Under the pieces are notes generated by a model. The model did no database searches. It saw nothing but the letters and a program-made list of their open reading frames with translations, and was not told the DNA's origin. 17,748 nt of DNA from Candidatus Caccousia avistercoris (lineage in GTDB: Bacteria; Bacillota; Clostridia; Oscillospirales; Acutalibacteraceae). Location of the stretch: contig DVMK01000223.1 of NCBI GenBank assembly GCA_018715025.1, forward strand, positions 1-17,748. Direction: 5' to 3'. Both the position numbers and the translations under genes were made by a program. This document shows positions 1-8,455 of this stretch, piece by piece; position 1 is the stretch's first letter, and every line of letters begins with the position of its first letter.

Positions 1-1
1 C

Positions 2-1408
<1,407 letters not shown>

Positions 1409-1496
1409 TTCTGCGCAGCGGGCGGGGGCGCATTTGGCGGCAATGCCTCTTGCAAACCACCGCTGTTTATGAGAAAATAAAACCCATAGGAAAAGC

Positions 1497-1550
1497 GGCC
1501 TGCACGGGTTCGCTTGCAGGCCGTGCTCCGCGTCTCTGCGGGGCACGGCC
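1497..1550 (+). promoter_or_regulatory. Two overlapping hairpins between dnaK and dnaJ
   Basis: Hairpin A pairs GGCCTGCA (1497-1504) with TGCAGGCC (1515-1522). Hairpin B pairs 1519-1531 with 1538-1550, 13 base pairs counting one G-U, closed by a 6-base loop. The two share bases 1519-1522, so they cannot both form completely. B is followed by TTGGGTGTGT and not by a clean U tract, so it is not a textbook intrinsic terminator. It could be a leaky terminator or attenuator lowering dnaJ expression relative to dnaK, or an RNA processing or stability element. The rest of the gap (1409-1496, 1551-1625) shows no promoter I can defend. Confidence 0.55.
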
Positions 1551-1641
1551 TTGGGTGTGTATGGGGACGCGTTTCCACAAGCGTTTCCTGTGCGGGAACC
1601 GTCGTTTTGTTTTCCCATTTTTTCTTTAGGAGTGGTTTGGA

Positions 1642-2787
1642 TTGGCAGAGAAAAGAGATTATTATGAGGTAATGGGCGTCCCCAAGAACGCTACAGAGGA
1701 TGAAATTAAAAAGGCGTACCGGAAGCTGGCGAAGCAATACCACCCGGACCTGAACCCGGGGGACAAAGAGGCGGAGGCCAAGTTCAAAGAGGTGAACGAG
1801 GCCTACGAGGTTCTTTCCGACAAGGAAAAGAAGGCCAGGTACGACCAGTTCGGCCATGCGGGCGTAGACCCCAACTTCGGCGGCGGCGCGGGCGGCAGCC
1901 CCTTCACCGGCGACATCGACTTCGGGGATATTTTCAACAGCTTTTTCGGCGGCTTCGGCGGCGGCGCCCGGCGGGCCAACCCTAACGCGCCCCGCCGCGG
2001 CAGCGACGCGGAGGCCGTGGTGAACATCAGCTTTGAAGAGGCCGCCAAGGGCTGCCGCAAGACGATCTCCTTCGACCGGGTGGAAAACTGCCAGGACTGC
2101 GGCGGTTCCGGCGCACAGAAGGGCACCAGCGCCAAAACCTGCCCCCAGTGCGGCGGCACCGGCCAGGTGCGGGTCAGCCAGCGCACCCCCTTCGGCGTGG
2201 TGCAGACCTCGCGGGGCTGCGACCGCTGCCGGGGCACCGGCAAGGTGATCGACAGCCCCTGCCATACCTGCGGCGGTTCCGGCCATGTGCGGCGGAAGAA
2301 ATCCATTGAGGTGAACATCCCCGCGGGCATTGACAACGACCAGGTGCTCAACGTGCGGGGCCAGGGCAACGCGGGCGCCAACGGCGGCCCGGCCGGCGAC
2401 GTGGAGGTGTACGTCAACGTGCGGCCCCACCCCATTTTCGAGCGCCGGGGCAACGACGTGTGGTGCGAAATGCCCATCACCTTCTCTCAGGCGGCCATGG
2501 GGGCCGAGGTCACGGTGCCCACCATCGACGGCAAGGTGAGCTACCAGGTGCGGGAGGGAACCCAGCCCGGCGACATCTTCAAGCTGCGGGGCAAGGGGAT
2601 CCCCTTCATCAACGGCCGGGGCCGGGGCGACCAGTACGTGCAGGTGACGGTGGAGGTTCCCAAAAACCTTTCCCAGCGCCAGAAGGATGTGCTGCGGGAG
2701 TTCGACAACATTGCCGAGGACAAAAATTACACAAAGCGCAAAAGCTTCTTTGACAAAATCAAGACGCTTTTCGGCGAGGAAAAGTAA
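1642..2787 (+). CDS. dnaJ: Hsp40 co-chaperone DnaJ
   Basis: DnaJ delivers unfolded clients to DnaK and stimulates its ATPase in the cytoplasm. The 381-residue product is full length for a type I DnaJ. The J domain covers about residues 5-70 with the catalytic HPD at 34-36. A Gly/Phe-rich linker follows (about 79-108), then four zinc-binding CxxCxGxG repeats at 150-157, 167-174, 193-200 and 207-214, and the C-terminal beta-sandwich client-binding domains. Translation starts at a TTG (1642); the AGGAG at 1628-1632 upstream and the normal family N terminus (MAEKRDYYEVMGV) support it. The gene probably shares transcripts with dnaK, with the hairpins in the gap setting the ratio. It is closed by a strong terminator immediately after the stop codon. 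Confidence 0.98.
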   Translation: MAEKRDYYEVMGVPKNATEDEIKKAYRKLAKQYHPDLNPGDKEAEAKFKEVNEAYEVLSDKEKKARYDQFGHAGVDPNFGGGAGGSPFTGDIDFGDIFNSFFGGFGGGARRANPNAPRRGSDAEAVVNISFEEAAKGCRKTISFDRVENCQDCGGSGAQKGTSAKTCPQCGGTGQVRVSQRTPFGVVQTSRGCDRCRGTGKVIDSPCHTCGGSGHVRRKKSIEVNIPAGIDNDQVLNVRGQGNAGANGGPAGDVEVYVNVRPHPIFERRGNDVWCEMPITFSQAAMGAEVTVPTIDGKVSYQVREGTQPGDIFKLRGKGIPFINGRGRGDQYVQVTVEVPKNLSQRQKDVLREFDNIAEDKNYTKRKSFFDKIKTLFGEEK

Positions 2788-2831
2788 AAAAGCGCTCTGC
2801 CATGCCGGCAACCCGGCGGCAGAGCGCTTTT
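2788..2831. terminator. Bidirectional intrinsic terminator between dnaJ and glpK
   Basis: A near-perfect inverted repeat pairs AAAAGCGCTCTGCC (2788-2801) with GGCAGAGCGCTTTT (2818-2831); inside it GCCGG (2804-2808) pairs with CCGGC (2813-2817). The A-run on the left and T-run on the right give a U tract on either strand. It sits right after the dnaJ stop and 53 bases beyond the glpK stop, so it can end both converging transcripts. Confidence 0.93.
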
Positions 2832-2883
2832 CACAAACCGAAGAACGGAAAAGGGGGGCGGTTTCCCCTGCGGAACGCCTTTG

Positions 2884-4377
2884 TCACTCCGCCCGCCAGG
2901 CCTTGGCGCAGGCCACGGCGGCGTCCCAGCCGCGCAGGACCCTGGCCCGCTGGGCTTCGTCCATTTCGGGCTCGTAAACCCGGTCCAGAGACCAGTGCTC
3001 CCGCACCTCGTCCAGGCTGTTCCAGAAGCCCACGGCCAGCCCGGCCAGGTAGGCGGCCCCCAGGGCGGTGGTTTCCCGCACAATGGGGCGGCGCAGCCGC
3101 TTGCCGGTAATGTCCGCCTGGAACTGCATGATGATGTCGCTGACGCTGGCCCCGCCGTCCACCTTGATCTCATTGATTTCCAGGCCGGTGTCCGCCATCA
3201 TGGCGTCGATCACATCCTTGGACTGGAAGGCGATGGATTCCAGCGCGGCGCGGATGATGTGGTTCCGGCTGGTGCCGCGGGTCAGGCCGAAGATGCAGCC
3301 CCTGGCGTGCATGTCCCAGTGGGGGGCGCCCAGGCCGGTGAAGGCGGGCACAAAGTACACCCCCTGCGAGTCCTTCACCCGGCCGCCGAAGTAGTCCGCA
3401 TCCGGCGCGTCCTTGTAGAAGCGCATCTCGTCCCGCAGCCACTGCAGCACCGCGCCGCCCACAAAAACGCTGCCCTCCAGGGCGTAGGTTACCTTCCCCC
3501 GCAGGCCGTAGCCGATGGTGGTGAGCAGGCCGTTGCGGCTTTCTACCGCTTCTTCGCCGGTGTTCATCAAAATGAAGTTGCCGGTGCCGTAGGTGTTTTT
3601 CACGTCGCCCTTCTGGAAGCAGGTCTGGCCGAAGAGGGCCGCCTGCTGGTCGCCCGCGATGCCGCAGATGGGCACCTCGGCCCCGGCGATGTTGACCGTG
3701 CCGTACACCTCAGAGCAGCTGCGCACCTGGGGCAGCATGGATTTGGGAATGCCCAGCTCCTGCAGAATCCTGCCGTCCCATTCCAGGGTGTGGATGTTGA
3801 ACAGCATGGTGCGGGAAGCGTTGGTGTAGTCGGTGACGTGGGCCATGCCGTTGGTCAGCTTCCAGATGAGCCAGGTGTCTACGGTGCCGAACAGCAGGCG
3901 GCCGGCCTCCGCCTTTTCCCGGGCGCCCTCCACATGGTCCAGAATCCATTTGATTTTGGTGGCGGAAAAGTAGGCGTCAATCAAAAGGCCGGTGCTCTTC
4001 TTAATGTAATCCACCAGCTCCGCGTTCTTCATCAGCTCCTCGCAGATGCCGGCGGTGCGGCGGCACTGCCACACAACGGCGTTGTAAATGGGCAGGCCCG
4101 TTTCCTTGTCCCACACAATGGTGGTTTCCCGCTGGTTGGTGATGCCGATGCCGGCAATCTCCTCCCCGTGGATATTCAGCCGGGTGAGGGCTTCCATCAG
4201 CACGCCGTACTGGGTCACGTAGATGTCGGTGGGGTTGTGCTCTACCCAGCCGGCCTGGGGGTAAATCTGCGGGAACTCCTTCTGCGCCACCGAAACGATA
4301 TTCTGTTCCCGGTCGAACACAATGCACCGGCAGCTGGTGGTGCCCTCGTCCAGGGCTACAACATATTTCTTTTCCAT
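2884..4377 (-). CDS. glpK: Glycerol kinase
   Basis: Glycerol kinase phosphorylates glycerol with ATP to sn-glycerol 3-phosphate, feeding glycolysis or lipid synthesis. From the ATG at 4377 the product has 497 residues, the usual FGGY-kinase length. Landmarks are the N-terminal phosphate loop ALDEGTTSCRCIVFD, the glycerol-site segment around GWVEHNP and TNQRETT, GIAGDQQAALFGQ, NTYGTGNF, the TGLGAPHWD segment and the C-terminal DGGASVSD and TTALGAAYLAG motifs. The frame stays open upstream to 4452, but that extension (hydrophobic, unlike the family) lacks support, while GGATGGAGAG lies just before 4377 on the minus strand. The segment before GIAGDQQ reads EVYGTVNIAGAEVPIC and lacks the HFYG-type histidine that the PTS protein HPr phosphorylates in enterococcal GlpK. 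No glycerol facilitator or glycerol-3-phosphate dehydrogenase is adjacent, so the kinase stands alone here. Confidence 0.97.
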   Translation of the reverse strand: MEKKYVVALDEGTTSCRCIVFDREQNIVSVAQKEFPQIYPQAGWVEHNPTDIYVTQYGVLMEALTRLNIHGEEIAGIGITNQRETTIVWDKETGLPIYNAVVWQCRRTAGICEELMKNAELVDYIKKSTGLLIDAYFSATKIKWILDHVEGAREKAEAGRLLFGTVDTWLIWKLTNGMAHVTDYTNASRTMLFNIHTLEWDGRILQELGIPKSMLPQVRSCSEVYGTVNIAGAEVPICGIAGDQQAALFGQTCFQKGDVKNTYGTGNFILMNTGEEAVESRNGLLTTIGYGLRGKVTYALEGSVFVGGAVLQWLRDEMRFYKDAPDADYFGGRVKDSQGVYFVPAFTGLGAPHWDMHARGCIFGLTRGTSRNHIIRAALESIAFQSKDVIDAMMADTGLEINEIKVDGGASVSDIIMQFQADITGKRLRRPIVRETTALGAAYLAGLAVGFWNSLDEVREHWSLDRVYEPEMDEAQRARVLRGWDAAVACAKAWRAE

Positions 4378-4483
4378 ACGGTCTCTCCATCCTTTCCCCT
4401 TCGTTCCAAAGAAAAAGAGCAGCACAACAAAGCAGAACGCTTGCCATGCCACTCTCCGTCTCTACACACGCTTTCTGTTTTTT

Positions 4484-4513
4484 ATGTTACCATGGCGGGC
4501 AGGCGGGTGTCAA
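4484..4513 (-). promoter_or_regulatory. Predicted sigma-A promoter of glpK
   Basis: On the minus strand a perfect -35 TTGACA (4508-4513) is followed after 18 bases by a -10 TAACAT (4484-4489). Transcription would start near 4477 and give a leader of about 100 bases. A catabolite-responsive element was not clearly recognisable. Confidence 0.7.
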
Positions 4514-4605
4514 GGGGAGGACGGGCGGAATATCCCAAAATTTTGTGGATTTCCAGGGAAGTTTGTGTAGGATGGGGCGAAGCGGGCTAAGATCCGGCGG
4601 GATTC

Positions 4606-4634
4606 TTTACAGGAGGCCCTGGGTTGGGTATAAT
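4606..4634 (+). promoter_or_regulatory. Predicted sigma-A promoter of ybaK-HAD operon
   Basis: The -35 TTTACA (4606-4611) and a perfect -10 TATAAT (4629-4634) are separated by 17 bases. This is the best promoter match in the window. The start of transcription would be near 4641, about 50 bases before the GTG start codon. Confidence 0.85.
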
Positions 4635-4689
4635 AGCATAAAAAGGGAATTTGACGCCCGGCCAAACGGCGGGGCGCAAGGAAAATCGG

Positions 4690-5184
4690 GTGATTGTCTT
4701 GGCGAAGGAGAAGGAAACGAAAACAAACGTGATGCGCATTCTGGACCAGAAAAAGATTCCGTACCAAGTGCATCACTATGCGCACGGCGAGGGGGCGGTG
4801 GACGGCGCTTCGGTGGCGGCCATGCTGGGGCAGAACCCGGCCCAGGTGTTCAAAACCCTGGTGACCCGGGGCCCCGGCGGCTTTTTCGTGTTTGTGGTTC
4901 CGGTGGAAAAAGAGCTTGACCTGAAGGCGGCCGCCCGGGCGGCGGGGGAAAAGAGCGTGGAGATGATCCACGTGAAGGAGCTCACCCCGGTGACGGGCTA
5001 TGTGCGGGGCGGCTGTTCGCCCATCGGCATGAAGAAGCAGTTCCCCACGGTGCTGGACGAAAGCTGCCTGGCCTTCCCCACCATCATTTACAGCGCCGGG
5101 CGCATCGGCTCCCAGGTGGAAACCTCCCCGGCGGATCTCATCCGAATCACCGGCGCGAAAACAGCGCCCATTACCATGGCCTGA
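4690..5184 (+). CDS. ybaK: Cys-tRNA(Pro)/Cys-tRNA(Cys) deacylase, YbaK/EbsC family
   Basis: This family hydrolyses mischarged Cys-tRNA(Pro), acting in trans as translation quality control. From GTG 4690 the product has 164 residues, normal for the family. The catalytic lysine is K55 within VFKTL (equivalent to K46 of E. coli YbaK), and the GYVRGGCSPIG segment (about 103-113) is diagnostic of the YbaK/EbsC branch and not of the ProXp-ala branch. GTG 4690 is chosen because AAGGA (4678-4682) lies seven bases upstream; TTG 4699 (giving MAKEKETKTN) is the alternative, and a TTG at 4651 has no such support. The HAD gene follows after 21 bases, so they likely share the strong promoter at 4606-4634. 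Confidence 0.93.
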   Translation: MIVLAKEKETKTNVMRILDQKKIPYQVHHYAHGEGAVDGASVAAMLGQNPAQVFKTLVTRGPGGFFVFVVPVEKELDLKAAARAAGEKSVEMIHVKELTPVTGYVRGGCSPIGMKKQFPTVLDESCLAFPTIIYSAGRIGSQVETSPADLIRITGAKTAPITMA

Positions 5185-5205
5185 GGGCGGAAGGGAAACG
5201 GATTC

Positions 5206-5847
5206 ATGGAAAAATTTCAAACGGACGGCGTTATCTTTGATTTGGACGGCACCCTGTGGGATTCCTGCGAGGGGGTGACGGAGGGGTACAACCAGGCCGC
5301 CCGGCAGATGGGCCTGGGCAAGGCCTTCACCCAGGAGGACCTGCGCTCCATTATGGGGCTGCAGCGCCGGGGCGTGGCCCAGCGCCTGGTGCCTGAGCTG
5401 CCGGAGGAAAAGCAGGACGAGTTTTTAGACCTGGCCTGCCGGCTGGAATGCCAGGTGCTGCGCAGCCGGGGCAGCGTGCTGTTCCCGGGGGTGCGCCGGC
5501 TGTTAGAGGCTCTGCGGCCCCGCTGCGGCCTGTTTTTGGTCAGCAACTGCATGGATGGGTACATTGAGGCCTTTCTGGCGGCCCACCAGCTGCAGGACTT
5601 CTTCCGCGACTACGAGCACCCGGGCCGCACCGGCCTTTCCAAGGGGGAAAACAACAAGCTTGTCATAGCCCGCAACGGCCTGCAGAAGCCCCTCTACTTC
5701 GGGGACGCCCAGGTGGACCTGGACTCTGCCCGGGAGGCGGGGATCCCCTTCGTGTGGGCCCGGTACGGCTTTGGCTCTGTCACAGAGTACGACGCCGCTG
5801 TGGACGCGCCCCTGGAGCTGCTGGAGCTTCTGGAATTTGTCCACTAA
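5206..5847 (+). CDS. HAD-family phosphatase, phosphoglycolate phosphatase-like
   Basis: This 213-residue protein is a haloacid dehalogenase superfamily hydrolase that likely removes phosphate from a small metabolite; the substrate cannot be told from sequence. All four HAD motifs are visible: the nucleophile and acid/base aspartates D12 and D14 in FDLDGTLWDS, S113 in LVSN, K146 in LSKGE, and GDAQVDLD with D167 and D171. Residues about 20-95 form the helical cap typical of subfamily I. It starts at ATG 5206 with GGAAGGG just upstream, 21 bases after the deacylase gene. Phosphoglycolate phosphatase (gph) and beta-phosphoglucomutase-like enzymes are both possible relatives; I give no symbol. Confidence 0.9.
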   Translation: MEKFQTDGVIFDLDGTLWDSCEGVTEGYNQAARQMGLGKAFTQEDLRSIMGLQRRGVAQRLVPELPEEKQDEFLDLACRLECQVLRSRGSVLFPGVRRLLEALRPRCGLFLVSNCMDGYIEAFLAAHQLQDFFRDYEHPGRTGLSKGENNKLVIARNGLQKPLYFGDAQVDLDSAREAGIPFVWARYGFGSVTEYDAAVDAPLELLELLEFVH

Positions 5848-5891
5848 GGGTAAAATAATTGTGGCTGGGCCGCTTCTTTTCGGGATTTTGG

Positions 5892-5920
5892 TTCTCCTGC
5901 CCGGAAAGTTATGATATAAT
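5892..5920 (+). promoter_or_regulatory. Predicted promoter of ruvCAB
   Basis: A perfect -10 TATAAT (5915-5920) with the extended TGA in front (5912-5914) lies 17 bases after a poor -35 TTCTCC (5892-5897). Extended -10 promoters tolerate weak -35 boxes. Transcription would start near 5927, leaving a leader of about 160 bases before ruvC. Confidence 0.7.
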
Positions 5921-6088
5921 AACCAAGAGTGGAAAATGTCGTGTGTGAAGTCCTTGCCGCAGGCGCGGAGCAGCCGGGAAACCGGACAGAACCGTGGAAA
6001 AACCGCGGGCGGCGCGTTGTCGTGCCGCACCCGGCCCAGGGCCGCGGGACGCGGCCAGTGCGCGGCTTCCCCACCGGAGGTGGAGAGA

Positions 6089-6622
6089 TTGATTGTTTTA
6101 GGGATTGACCCGGGGTATGCCATTGTGGGCTACGGCGTCATCCGCGCGGAGCGGGGGCGGTACGTGCCGGTGGAATACGGGGCGGTGACAACCCAGGCAG
6201 GGGAGGACTTCGGCCGCAGGCTGGAGCAGATCTACGCCGGGGTGGGGGCGCTTTTGGCCCGGGCGAAGCCCCAGGCGCTGAGCCTGGAAAAGCTGTATTT
6301 TCAGAATAATAAGACCACCGCCATCGGCGTGGCAGAGGCCAGGGGGGTCATCCTGCTGGCTGCCAGCCAGGCCGGGGTGCCGGTGTTCGAGTACACGCCC
6401 CTGCAGGTGAAGCAGGCCGTGACCGGCTACGGCCAGGCAAAGAAGCCCCAGGTGATGGAGGCTGCCCGCCGCCTGCTGTGCCTGCGGGAGATGCCGAAGC
6501 CGGACGACACCGCCGACGCGCTGGCCATGGCCATCTGCCACGGGCAGGCGGCGGGCAGCGCCCTGCGCCGGGCCATGCTGGCCCGCCCGGGATCGAAAAT
6601 ACCAGGGAGGAATCCGTTGTGA
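6089..6622 (+). CDS. ruvC: Holliday junction endonuclease RuvC
   Basis: RuvC is the dimeric resolvase that nicks Holliday junctions symmetrically, working with the RuvAB motor. From TTG 6089 the product has 177 residues, the normal length. The four acidic catalytic residues are visible: D7 in LGIDPG, E67 in SLEKLYF, and D140 and D143 in KPDDTADALA. GGAGGTGG (6076-6083) precedes the TTG at good spacing, and the family N terminus begins right there (MIVLGIDPG). The frame is open upstream to an ATG at 5936, which would add 51 basic, low-complexity residues not expected for RuvC; I treat that as leader. The C-terminal 20 residues overlap and lead into ruvA: the stop shares GTGA (6619-6622) with the ruvA start. 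Confidence 0.96.
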   Translation: MIVLGIDPGYAIVGYGVIRAERGRYVPVEYGAVTTQAGEDFGRRLEQIYAGVGALLARAKPQALSLEKLYFQNNKTTAIGVAEARGVILLAASQAGVPVFEYTPLQVKQAVTGYGQAKKPQVMEAARRLLCLREMPKPDDTADALAMAICHGQAAGSALRRAMLARPGSKIPGRNPL

Positions 6623-7233
6623 TTTACAGTGTAAACGGCACGTTGATCCATATAGAGCCCGGCGTGGCGGTGGTGGAGTGCGGGGGCGTGGGCCTGAAAT
6701 GCCTCACCTCCATGGGCACCCTGCGCACCCTGCCCCAGGTGGGGGAGAAGGTGAAGCTGTACACCCAGCTGAACGTGCGGGAGGATGCCATGGACCTGTT
6801 CGGCTTCGCCACCCGCGCCGAGCTGAACTGCTTCCGCATGCTGACGGCGGTTTCCGGGGTGGGCCCCCGGGTGGGGCTGGCCATTCTCAGCGAGCTTTCC
6901 CCAGAGCAGGTGGCTTTGGCGGTGGCCGCGGGGGACAGCAAAACCCTCTCCCGGGCCAACGGCGTAGGGCCCAAGCTGGCCCAGCGCATCGCCCTGGAGC
7001 TGAAGGATAAGGTGAAGAAGATGGGCGCCCCCGGCGCGGCGGAGCTTCCCCCCGCCCAGGGCATGGGCGGCGTGCCCAGCGCGGCGGGGAACGCCGCCAA
7101 CGCGGTGAGCGCCCTGGCGGTGCTGGGGTACACCCCGGCGGAGGCCGCCGCCGTGGTGGCGCAGTTTGACAGCGCACTGCCCACCGAAGAGCTCATCCGC
7201 CTGTCGCTGAAGGCGATGGGATCCAAATTTTGA
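6619..7233 (+). CDS. ruvA: Holliday junction DNA helicase subunit RuvA
   Basis: RuvA binds four-way junctions as a tetramer and loads RuvB rings for branch migration. From GTG 6619 the product is 204 residues, the normal size. The N-terminal OB-fold begins IYSVNGTLIHIEPG; two helix-hairpin-helix elements follow (VSGVGPRVGLAIL and ANGVGPKLAQRIA), then a Pro/Ala/Gly-rich linker and the C-terminal RuvB-binding domain with ALAVLGYTPAEAAAVV. GGGAGG (6605-6610) precedes the start, and its GTGA overlap with the ruvC stop implies translational coupling. The longer open frame beginning at 6478 lies within ruvC and is not real. Confidence 0.97.
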   Translation: MIYSVNGTLIHIEPGVAVVECGGVGLKCLTSMGTLRTLPQVGEKVKLYTQLNVREDAMDLFGFATRAELNCFRMLTAVSGVGPRVGLAILSELSPEQVALAVAAGDSKTLSRANGVGPKLAQRIALELKDKVKKMGAPGAAELPPAQGMGGVPSAAGNAANAVSALAVLGYTPAEAAAVVAQFDSALPTEELIRLSLKAMGSKF

Positions 7234-7254
7234 GGAAAGGGGGCGTAAGGCAGG

Positions 7255-8331
7255 GTGAACGAGGAATGGGACGCCGCAGAACACGGCGGCAGCGAATACG
7301 ACTTTGAAAACAGAATGGTGGCCCCGGAGTACGTGCCGGAGGACGCGGAGGTGGAAAATCCCCTGCGCCCCAAAGCCCTTTCCGACTATATCGGCCAGGA
7401 AAAGGTGAAGGAAAACCTGGCGGTGTTCATCGAGGCGGCGCGCCAGCGGAAGGAAAGCCTGGACCATGTGCTGCTGTACGGCCCGCCCGGCCTGGGCAAA
7501 ACCACCCTGGCGGGCATCATCGCCAACGAGCTGGGGGTGAACCTGCGCATCACCTCCGGCCCGGCCATTGAGCGGCCGGGGGACCTGGCCGCCCTGCTCA
7601 CCAACCTGAACCCGGGGGACGTGCTGTTCATCGACGAAATTCACCGGCTTTCCCGCAGCGTGGAGGAAATTCTGTACCCGGCCATGGAGGATTTCGCCAT
7701 TGACATCATTACCGGGAAGGGGCAGATGGCGGCGTCGTACCACCTGCCGCTGCCCCGGTTCACCCTGGTGGGGGCCACCACCCGCGCCGGGCAGATCTCC
7801 GCCCCCCTGCGGGACCGGTTCGGCGTGGTGCTGCGCCTGGAACTGTACACCCCGGAGGAGCTGGCCCGGATTGTGGCCCGCAGCGCGAAAATTTTAGAGA
7901 TCCCGGTGGAGCCGGAGGGCGCGCTGGAGATCGCCTCCCGTTCCCGGGGAACGCCCCGCATCGCCAACCGGATGCTGAAGCGGGTGCGGGACTTTGCCCA
8001 GGTCATGAGCGGCGGCGTCATCACCTATGAAAGCGCCAAGCTGGGCCTGGACCGGCTGGAGGTGGACGAAATCGGCCTTGACGCCAACGACCGGCGCATG
8101 CTCACCACCCTGATCCAGTTTTACAACGGCGGGCCGGTGGGGCTGGAAACCCTGGCCGCCGCCGTCGGCGAGGAGGCCGTCACCCTGGAGGACGTGTATG
8201 AGCCGTATTTGATGCAGATCGGCTTCCTCAGCCGCACCCCCCGGGGCCGGTGCGCCACCCGGGCGGCCTACCTGCACCTGGGCCTCACCCCGCCGGGGGA
8301 GGACGGCGGCGGTCAGCAGCGGCTGTTTTAA
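7255..8331 (+). CDS. ruvB: Holliday junction branch migration ATPase RuvB
   Basis: RuvB is the AAA+ hexameric motor that drives branch migration on RuvA-bound junctions. The 358-residue product shows Walker A (GPPGLGKTT), Walker B (FIDEIHRLS), sensor 1 (GATTRAG), the arginine-finger and sensor 2 region (SRGTPRIANR), and the C-terminal winged-helix DNA-binding domain. The GTG at 7255 is preceded by AAGG (7247-7250) and AGGAAAGGGGG (7232-7242). The acidic N-terminal tail before VENPLRPKALSDYIGQ is common in clostridial RuvB; an ATG at 7315 is possible but has no ribosome binding site. The gene lies 21 bases after ruvA, completing a ruvCAB operon. Confidence 0.97.
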   Translation: MNEEWDAAEHGGSEYDFENRMVAPEYVPEDAEVENPLRPKALSDYIGQEKVKENLAVFIEAARQRKESLDHVLLYGPPGLGKTTLAGIIANELGVNLRITSGPAIERPGDLAALLTNLNPGDVLFIDEIHRLSRSVEEILYPAMEDFAIDIITGKGQMAASYHLPLPRFTLVGATTRAGQISAPLRDRFGVVLRLELYTPEELARIVARSAKILEIPVEPEGALEIASRSRGTPRIANRMLKRVRDFAQVMSGGVITYESAKLGLDRLEVDEIGLDANDRRMLTTLIQFYNGGPVGLETLAAAVGEEAVTLEDVYEPYLMQIGFLSRTPRGRCATRAAYLHLGLTPPGEDGGGQQRLF

Positions 8332-8373
8332 TTGCCTGTTTTGGCCCTCGGGGTTCGCCCGCAGGCCTTTCCC

Positions 8374-8418
8374 CCGCAGGCATGAGCAGGGCGGGAGGAG
8401 CCGCGCCTCTGCCTGCGG
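8374..8418. repeat. Inverted repeat in the ruvB-glmM gap
   Basis: CCGCAGGCA (8374-8382) is exactly complementary in reverse to TGCCTGCGG (8410-8418), with 27 bases between. A further CCCGCAGGC copy lies just upstream, near 8358-8366. No U tract follows, so it is not an intrinsic terminator; it could be a binding site, a stabilising hairpin or chance in GC-rich DNA. Confidence 0.35.
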
Positions 8419-8455
8419 ATGGGATAATTCAGATTATAATTAGGAGTGATATGGT

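Larger units (their letters stand above)
4378..4689. other. Intergenic region with divergent promoters
   Basis: This 312-base gap separates glpK (minus) from the ybaK-type gene (plus). It holds one promoter for each direction (listed separately), the glpK leader of about 100 bases, and the ribosome binding site AAGGA (4678-4682) of the plus-strand gene. I see no further gene, repeat or clear operator in it. A minus-strand AAATTTTG run lies at about 4537-4544, upstream of the glpK -35, where an UP-like element could sit, but this is only suggestive. Confidence 0.7.

Noticed and set aside
1450..1479. Possible promoter TTGCAA with an A-rich -10 between dnaK and dnaJ
   Set aside because: No hexamer resembling TATAAT occurs at 16-18 base spacing, and the next plausible box is only 12 bases away.
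2881..4590. A 569-codon open frame on the plus strand opposite glpK
   Set aside because: It is the antisense of a clearly recognisable glycerol kinase, is compositionally biased, has no family-like motif, and starts without a ribosome binding site. High GC content produces such shadows.
8435..8440. Perfect TATAAT just before glmM
   Set aside because: Transcription from it would begin after the glmM ribosome binding site, and no -35 box lies 16-18 bases upstream. It is probably coincidental AT-rich sequence around the binding site.
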